Shown: piece by piece, positions 49,536 through 53,713 of the stretch
Layout of the letters: each line of letters opens with the position of its first letter
Position numbering within the stretch: the first letter of the stretch is position 1
NCBI GenBank assembly: GCA_038244585.1
Contig: JBBRTI010000004.1
Location: 1-53,713 of the forward strand
Source: UBA4664 sp038244585
GTDB taxonomy: Bacteria > Patescibacteriota > Saccharimonadia > UBA4664
Reading direction: 5' to 3'
Length of the DNA stretch: 53,713 nucleotides
Translations under genes and position numbers: made by a program
The notes under the pieces: model-generated
Seen by the model: only the letters and a program-made list of their open reading frames with translations
What the model was told of the DNA's origin: nothing
Databases searched by the model: none

Positions 49536-49598
49536 TTAGCGCTTGACGCGGATCTTAACTGCTACGATCTTTGAACGGCCCTGTACTTTGATAGACAT
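49536..49598 (-). CDS. 20-residue basic peptide between rsmH and ftsL
   Basis: ATG 49598 runs 20 codons to TAA. AAGGAGA sits 5 nt upstream, one of the best ribosome sites in the cluster. The peptide has 8 Lys/Arg and no acidic residue; residues alternate basic and hydrophobic (KVQGRSKIVAVKIRVKR). It lies 14 nt after rsmH. It may bind RNA or the membrane, resemble a tiny ribosomal protein, or be a leader peptide for the hairpin just downstream. Too short for usual gene callers. Confidence 0.55.
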   Translation of the reverse strand: MSIKVQGRSKIVAVKIRVKR

Positions 49599-49612
49599 AT
49601 TGTCTCTCCTTT

Positions 49613-50521
49613 TTATTTTTGGTTTTCAGCGGCTCGTAGCTTTGCGCTACGGGCTCGCGGGTTGATAGCTATTTCGGTGGAATCGGCGACGATCGGCTTT
49701 GCGGTAAGTATGCTCAAGCTGGCGTGGTGGCCACAGTTGCAGATGGGTTGCTTGGGCGGACAGATGCAGTCGCGTGACTCGGTATTAAAGAACTCTTTGA
49801 CAATCCGGTCTTCCAGAGAATGGAAGATGATGACGGCAAGCCGTCCTCCCGGACTCAGGATACTGGCAAGAAGCGGCAGCGCCTGCTTAAGCTGTTCTAG
49901 TTCCGCATTAACTTCGATCCGAATCGCCTGAAACGTTTTTGTGGCGGGATCGATGTCTTTGGGTGTAACAGCATGCCGGCGGATGACTTTGGCCAGTCCA
50001 AGGGTGGTAGAGAACGGACGACCGACGACGATGGCATGCGCCACGGCCCTGGCCTTTGGTTCTTCCCCGTACTCGTGGATGATCCTGGCAAGGGTCTTCT
50101 CACTGTACGTATTAACTACGCGGTCGGCGGTCAGCTCCTGGCTCTGATCCATTCTCATGTCCAAGGCCGCATCGGTCTTGAAGCTGAAGCCGCGTTCTAC
50201 GTTGTCAATCTGTGGTGACGATACTCCAAGATCAAGGAGGATCATGTCCGCTAGCGTCCCGTCGGCTTTTAGCCTTTCGGCGGCCTCTAGGTAACTGGCG
50301 TGGATGACCTCTATCCTGTCGCTGAACCTACCGGCCAAGGCCCTGACGGCGTTGGCGTCGCGATCGACGAGTATGGCTCTGCCATCCGGCCCAAGGTGCT
50401 GGATAACGGCCGCCGCGTGGCCGCCGTAACCTGCCGTACCGTCGAGGTAACACTCCCCTTTCTGGGGAGCCAAGACGCGGATGACGCGGTCGAGTAATAC
50501 TGGTTGGTGTGGTGTGTTCAT
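49613..50521 (-). CDS. rsmH: 16S rRNA (cytosine-1402-N4) methyltransferase
   Basis: 302 residues from ATG 50521; a GTG four codons upstream overlaps the preceding stop, but AGGTGA is spaced correctly for the ATG. HQPVLLDRVI, YLDGTAGYGGHA (SAM site), ILLDLGVSSPQID and FHSLEDRIVKEFF are diagnostic. It modifies the ribosomal P site. A cysteine cluster (CICPPKQPICNC) follows the FHSLEDR motif, as in many Gram-positive forms. As usual it is at the head of the division cluster. Confidence 0.95.
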   Translation of the reverse strand: MNTPHQPVLLDRVIRVLAPQKGECYLDGTAGYGGHAAAVIQHLGPDGRAILVDRDANAVRALAGRFSDRIEVIHASYLEAAERLKADGTLADMILLDLGVSSPQIDNVERGFSFKTDAALDMRMDQSQELTADRVVNTYSEKTLARIIHEYGEEPKARAVAHAIVVGRPFSTTLGLAKVIRRHAVTPKDIDPATKTFQAIRIEVNAELEQLKQALPLLASILSPGGRLAVIIFHSLEDRIVKEFFNTESRDCICPPKQPICNCGHHASLSILTAKPIVADSTEIAINPRARSAKLRAAENQK

Positions 50522-50529
50522 TTTTAAGG

Positions 50530-50973
50530 TCACCTGTTTGGCAGCCAGCTTTTTGTTTGAGACATTTTTGTTTTTTGACGGTTGACTACCGCTGGAGTGG
50601 AGTTTGTGACTAGGCGATGGAGTGCGCCTTGGCCAATGTTTTGGTAAGGAATTATCGTGTGATAATTCCTAAAAGTGTGTGTTGTGAGGTGGAGTTTATG
50701 AAAGAGGTTCGAGGCTTTATTGACGGAAAGCCTATAGACCGTTTTGCTGGCAACCAAACAGCTGCCCTTAAAATGTTTGTTTTGGGTTTTTAAGGTTCGC
50801 TGGCTGTTAAGTATTACGTGGTTCAACAAAACTAATCGTTGGTCGATGCGTAGTTTTGTCTGGTTAGTGTTTTTGGTGGTGCGTTTGTTTTGAGGCGGCT
50901 GATGTTGCGCCCTAATCACTGACTCAAGTATAAGCGTTATGAGTTGTAGATGTCTAGTGGTTTTTCGCGCCAT
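50530..50973 (-). CDS. Doubtful 147-codon ORF at the mraZ position
   Basis: The ORF has AAAGGA 7 nt before ATG 50973, starts on the stop of a small upstream ORF (TAATG), and its TGA overlaps the rsmH region. But its composition is odd: only two acidic residues, many Thr, Asn, Gln and Lys, and an AC-rich coding strand in which stops are rare by chance. Codon use differs from its neighbours, and a perfect 10-bp hairpin (50647-50670) lies inside. It is not MraZ, which normally sits here. It is either a fast-evolving basic protein or a translated or untranslated leader of the division operon. Confidence 0.35.
   Translation of the reverse strand: MARKTTRHLQLITLILESVIRAQHQPPQNKRTTKNTNQTKLRIDQRLVLLNHVILNSQRTLKTQNKHFKGSCLVASKTVYRLSVNKASNLFHKLHLTTHTFRNYHTIIPYQNIGQGALHRLVTNSTPAVVNRQKTKMSQTKSWLPNR
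50647..50670. other. Perfect 10-bp hairpin in the division-operon leader
   Basis: AGGAATTATC (50647-50656), GTGT, GATAATTCCT (50661-50670). No T-run. Possible operator or RNA structure. Confidence 0.55.
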
Positions 50974-51035
50974 TAATTTATCCTTTCAAAGCCATAATAA
51001 TGGCTTGGCAAAGATATTTTCTTGAAATAGTTCAT
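50973..51035 (-). CDS. Possible 20-residue leader ORF coupled to the 147-codon ORF
   Basis: ATG 51035 follows GGGGAGAGG closely, runs 20 codons, and its TAA shares a base with ATG 50973. A 7-bp hairpin (AAGCCAT/ATGGCTT) lies inside it and just before the next ribosome site, so its translation would open that site. Confidence 0.4.
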   Translation of the reverse strand: MNYFKKISLPSHYYGFERIN

Positions 51036-51171
51036 TTTGCCTCTCCCCTATATCATTATTTTGAGGAAGATATCCACACGTGACTAACATTTTTCGTTCA
51101 TAATCAGGTCAGGTATTGAACTTGTATAAAGTTGGCAGGTGTGACCCGGCTTAGCTTCAACTCGGACGGTT

Positions 51172-51200
51172 ATATTATCATAATTTCGTCCAAAAAACAA
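51172..51200 (-). promoter_or_regulatory. Probable promoter of the division/wall cluster
   Basis: On the minus strand TTGTTT (51200-51195), 17 nt, TAATAT (51177-51172), giving a leader of about 130 nt before the first small ORF. Confidence 0.55.
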
Positions 51201-51235
51201 GCCACGCAAGCGGCTACAGTATATTGACCAAAATA

Positions 51236-51262
51236 GAAAAAAGACCCCGAAGGGTCTCTTTC
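51236..51262 (-). terminator. Intrinsic terminator of the LPXTG gene
   Basis: On the minus strand GACCC, TTCG loop, GGGTC, then TTTTTT (51242-51237). Confidence 0.85.
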
Positions 51263-51350
51263 TATTTTGGATGTCTTGCGACAAGCGCCAATTTACATGT
51301 TCCGGGGCCGAAGCCCCGCAACCGTATGATCAAGTACGAGCTGTGTGCTG

Positions 51351-52901
51351 TTACTTGCGGCGAAGCGAAGCAACGAGGCTCTTGCGCGAACGGATGTAGG
51401 CGCTGGCAGCATAGCCAATGCCACCGAGTCCGGCAGCGCCGGCCAATGCACCTTCGGCACCCGTATCAGGGAGCGTAGATGAGCTAAGAACGGAAGGCGT
51501 CTGTGTCGGAGTCGGGGTTGGTGTTGCGCCTACGGTCAGCTGGGCTGAACATACGCTAACTACCGCCGTGGTTCCGGCCGAGGTAACGACCTGGCCTTCA
51601 ACAGTATAGCTTCCTGCTTTCTTAAACATATACGTGATCTGCTTGTGGTCCTTATCGCTGGTAACGACATCATGCGCACCAGTCGAATCGGTGATGGTAA
51701 AGATGTAACCGGTGACGGTAACGTTCTTTACAACCGGCTGAAGTGTGAAGGTATACTTCAGGACTTCACCAGGGACCTGAGTCATTACCAGACCGCCACA
51801 GGAGAACTCTTCGCTAGGCGTGGGAGTTGGTGTGGGGGTCGGAGTTGTAGACGGAGTGGGTGTGGGTGTTGGTGTTGGTGTTGGTGTTGGCGTTGGGGTT
51901 GGCGTTGGTGTTGGGGTGGGTGTTGGTGTTGGGGTGGGTGTGGGGGTAGGTGTAGGTGTTGCCGGAGGCGAAACTACCTTTATGACCGCGGTATCACAAC
52001 CGCTCTGGGCAGCATCGGCAGCTAGGCAGGCCTTGTTGACGATGAACGCACCAGTAGTGGTGGAGGTAACTACGACGTTTATTTCAGCCTGCAACGAGCC
52101 ACCAGCCGGGATAGTACCCAGATTGTGCTCGATGTGACGGCTGGGTGAACCATTAGCCAAGGACACACCGGCCGGAAGGTCGTCAGTAAAGACGACGTTC
52201 GTCATTGGGGCGGTGCCCTGGTTGTTGATACGAACAAGGTACTTGACCTTGTCACCGGTACGGACTGCTACGGCATTGGCGTTATCGTCGGCCGCGTAAT
52301 CCTTGGTAGGATCAACCGTGACGTTAACGACGCGCTTGAAAATCTGGCCGAACGGCTTGTTCAGGACTTTGATGGGGTTGCCACACGCCTTCAGGACAGC
52401 GTAGTGGAACGTGTTGCCCTCCATATTGACGAAAGCTGCCAACTCCGGACTCAGGAACGATACGGACGGCGGTCGCATGAATACGCTGCCATCGGGCTGT
52501 GAGCCGGGAATGAACTGACGGCCGGAGCTCCAGACGTTAGTCGCAACGACTTTGCCGTTAACAATGACATCACCTGATTTAGTGACGACGCCGTCGACGG
52601 TTGAGGCGCTCATGAAGTTGGCTTCGGTAATACCGCGGCCTTCGTTGTAGTAGATATGCTTTAGGTTGGCCGAAGTATTGACGATTTTACCAGTACTGTC
52701 AGTCGAACCATTATTGACTTTGGTAAGCCATTCGGTCTTGGAATAGGCTCCGTTGTACATGATGGCATTCATGTCATTGTCGCGAGGGCCGTTTGATGTA
52801 GTGGCGACTACCTGGGCGACGGGAATGGCAAAACCGACGAGCACGATGGCGACGCCGACCATTTTTGTCCAACGGGAGCGGATTAGCTGTGAGAAAGACA
52901 T
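51351..52901 (-). CDS. LPXTG-anchored surface protein with a Thr-Pro stalk
   Basis: 516 residues. A signal peptide (about 10-34), a globular N-terminal domain (about 40-190) with no family I recognise, a DUF11-like beta domain (about 195-315: GDKVKYLVRINNQGTAPMTNVVFTDDLP), a long alternating Thr-Pro stretch (about 315-365), a PKD-like domain (about 370-465), and a sorting signal LPDTG (about 477) with hydrophobic stretch and basic tail. Sortase should cut at LPDTG and fix it to the wall or another protein. AAAGGAGGA precedes the ATG. The sortase at 393 is the only one in the window. Confidence 0.88.
   Translation of the reverse strand: MSFSQLIRSRWTKMVGVAIVLVGFAIPVAQVVATTSNGPRDNDMNAIMYNGAYSKTEWLTKVNNGSTDSTGKIVNTSANLKHIYYNEGRGITEANFMSASTVDGVVTKSGDVIVNGKVVATNVWSSGRQFIPGSQPDGSVFMRPPSVSFLSPELAAFVNMEGNTFHYAVLKACGNPIKVLNKPFGQIFKRVVNVTVDPTKDYAADDNANAVAVRTGDKVKYLVRINNQGTAPMTNVVFTDDLPAGVSLANGSPSRHIEHNLGTIPAGGSLQAEINVVVTSTTTGAFIVNKACLAADAAQSGCDTAVIKVVSPPATPTPTPTPTPTPTPTPTPTPTPTPTPTPTPTPTPTPSTTPTPTPTPTPSEEFSCGGLVMTQVPGEVLKYTFTLQPVVKNVTVTGYIFTITDSTGAHDVVTSDKDHKQITYMFKKAGSYTVEGQVVTSAGTTAVVSVCSAQLTVGATPTPTPTQTPSVLSSSTLPDTGAEGALAGAAGLGGIGYAASAYIRSRKSLVASLRRK
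51819..51961 (-). repeat. Imperfect hexanucleotide repeat encoding Thr-Pro pairs
   Basis: About 24 units of GGNGTN on the plus strand. In-frame length change would lengthen or shorten the stalk without frameshift, so this is a likely strain-variable site. Confidence 0.85.
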
Positions 52902-52923
52902 TGGTTCCTCCTTTGAAACGGTT

Positions 52924-52952
52924 AGTCTATTAGGAATATGGGATCAAAACAA
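52924..52952 (-). promoter_or_regulatory. Promoter of the LPXTG gene
   Basis: On the minus strand TTGTTT (52952-52947), 17 nt, TAGACT (52929-52924), about 22 nt before the ATG. Confidence 0.6.
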
Positions 52953-52984
52953 TATGTTTGTGATTAGTTAGAATTTATTAATTG

Positions 52985-53285
52985 GTTGTGAAGGTGCCCT
53001 GTCCGGGTAAGGTGGATAGTCAAAGGTAAACAAATGGTTCCACGGAGGAGGAGAAAGTGATGGTATCACCACCTCTCCTCCCCGCGGAGCGTCGCCCTGA
53101 CGGGCGAAGCATGGTAGCTTATACGCGACGGATCGCGTGTTTGCAGACGCTCACACCCATGAGTTTGGGTGGTGTGCTGCGGCGGTTAAGCCTCCCTGCA
53201 TGGGATAACCCGGTTACGGACCGGCAACCGTAAAGCGTGTGCTGTTACTGCTGCCCGCTCGAGACGGGGTCAATCCAAGCGGTTG
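52985..53285 (-). other. Structured non-coding region between two surface-protein genes
   Basis: No ORF is convincing. Hairpins are dense: a roughly 45-nt stem (53041-53088) with GGAGGAG/CTCCTCC and GTGAT/ATCAC; a three-way element CGTCGC (53089-53094) with GCGACG (53125-53130), enclosing GCCC/GGGC and AAGC/GCTT hairpins; an ACACCCA/TGGGTGGTGT stem (53151-53172); and GGTTA/TAACC with TCCC/GGGA inside (53186-53212), next to GGTT/AACC (53211-53230). Because the LPXTG gene has its own promoter at 52924-52952, this may be the 3' untranslated region of the repeat gene, a separate RNA, or a riboswitch I do not recognise. The strand is uncertain. Confidence 0.5.
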
Positions 53286-53292
53286 GACTCTA

Positions 53293-53713
53293 CTATCCGA
53301 AGCTTATGACCGTGCCCGGGTTGGACACGTCAACGTTGTTCTGGCCGACTGGAGTGGCGCCGCCGGCAGCTGTGCCGCCAGCAACACGCTGGTCAATGAC
53401 GGGGTCGCCCGTAGTGCCGCCCTTTGAGAGGGGGCCATCAGTGGCACCAACAAAATTGTTGATCGGACCGGCTGCTGGGGTCTGAACGACCGGCGGAGGA
53501 GGCAGAAGCGGGTGGTTGGCTGCCGGCGGCGGTGCTGAAATCGGAAGGTCAGCGGCCGGAGGCGGGATTTTGGCGGTCGGGAGCAGCTGTGTCTTGACGC
53601 CGTTGTTCGGCTGCGGCTTCGCGGTTGCGACCAATTGCGTCTTGACACCGTTGTTCGGCTGCGGCTTCGCGGTTGTGGCCGATTGCGTCTTGACGACGTT
53701 GTTCGGCTGCGGC
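53293..53713 (-). CDS. Repeat-rich Pro/Gln/Asn protein, C-terminal part (5' end outside window)
   Basis: The frame is open to the window end. Visible: 139 residues starting with three 16-residue units (KPQPNN.VKTQ..-TA), then a Pro/Ala-rich stretch and a Gly-rich end. No membrane segment or sorting signal occurs at this C terminus, so it is probably secreted or attached by other means. The low-complexity, repeat-built character suggests a surface or matrix protein. Function unknown. Confidence 0.6.
   Translation of the reverse strand, partial: PQPNNVVKTQSATTAKPQPNNGVKTQLVATAKPQPNNGVKTQLLPTAKIPPPAADLPISAPPPAANHPLLPPPPVVQTPAAGPINNFVGATDGPLSKGGTTGDPVIDQRVAGGTAAGGATPVGQNNVDVSNPGTVISFG
53567..53713 (-). 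repeat. 48-bp in-frame tandem repeat
   Basis: Three units of 48 bp (16 codons), diverged at a few positions, running to the window edge; more copies may lie beyond. Confidence 0.85.

Noticed and set aside
53249..53276. Possible tRNA T-arm (CCCG, CTCGAGA, CGGG)
   Set aside because: No matching acceptor, D-arm or anticodon arm at the right distance on either strand.
1..53713. CRISPR array, prophage or insertion sequence
   Set aside because: No direct repeats with unique spacers, no transposase, integrase or phage structural genes; the tandem repeats seen are in-frame coding repeats.

Overview
The window carries about 42 protein genes, at mid-range GC, on both strands. It looks like a chromosome segment from a reduced, ultrasmall bacterium, most likely Candidatus Saccharibacteria (TM7) or a close Patescibacteria relative. 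This is inferred from four things: a Gram-positive-type envelope (sortase, an LPXTG protein, FtsEX with a CHAP hydrolase, class A and B PBPs); many core genes but no amino-acid or cofactor biosynthesis; a sigma-region-4/HARE-HTH protein and a large HerA/VirD4-like ATPase; and gene order unlike model phyla. Release factor 2 is present and TGA is a normal stop, so this is not a lineage that reads UGA as glycine. I saw no rRNA or tRNA gene.

Layout. 1-1.05 kb: end of a repeat-rich surface protein, then a sortase-like protein. 1.3-2.4 kb: CPBP protease and a structured RNA with its own promoter. 2.4-4.3 kb: dprA and dus. 4.4-12 kb: wall lytic enzyme, PAP2 phosphatase, a membrane-anchored Clp-like AAA+ protein, two YggT-type proteins around a candidate LSm protein, and a DEAD-box helicase. 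12-18 kb: two unknown small proteins, topA and a class A PBP. 18-23.3 kb: prfB, ftsE, ftsX, a PcsB-like CHAP hydrolase and a C-terminal processing protease. 23.4-28.4 kb: pyrG with a receiver protein, rpmA, an RNA/DNA methyltransferase, and two related proteins with a PD-(D/E)xK-like core, each behind leader and terminator elements. 28.4-31.1 kb: xseA-xseB, a methyltransferase and an anchored protein. 31.2-42.4 kb: a large soluble histidine kinase and receiver protein, recO, glyS, yvcK, the sigma4/HARE protein and the HerA-like ATPase. 43-51.2 kb (minus strand): a division/wall cluster read as leader ORFs, rsmH, 20-residue basic peptide, ftsL-like, ftsI, mraY, ftsW, murG, ftsQ, with no mur ligases. 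51.3-53.7 kb: an LPXTG protein, a structured non-coding stretch and a partial repeat-rich protein.

How it works together. Much of the window builds and remodels the envelope: lipid II synthesis (MraY, MurG), polymerisation and flipping (FtsW, FtsI, class A PBP), hydrolysis (CHAP protein gated by FtsEX, SLT-like enzyme), surface display (sortase, LPXTG protein) and membrane proteostasis. A second theme is DNA handling for uptake and repair (DprA, RecO, exonuclease VII, TopA).

Expression signals are distinctive. Many genes have a TANNNT -10 box ending 6-7 nt before the start codon, implying leaderless mRNAs. Others have a good Shine-Dalgarno. One gene appears to start at ATT. The most unusual parts are the structured RNA at about 2.14-2.36 kb, the attenuator-like leaders and paired nuclease-fold proteins at 27.0-28.4 kb, the candidate Hfq-like protein at 9.5 kb, the coupled leader ORFs before rsmH, and the structured region at 53.0-53.3 kb.
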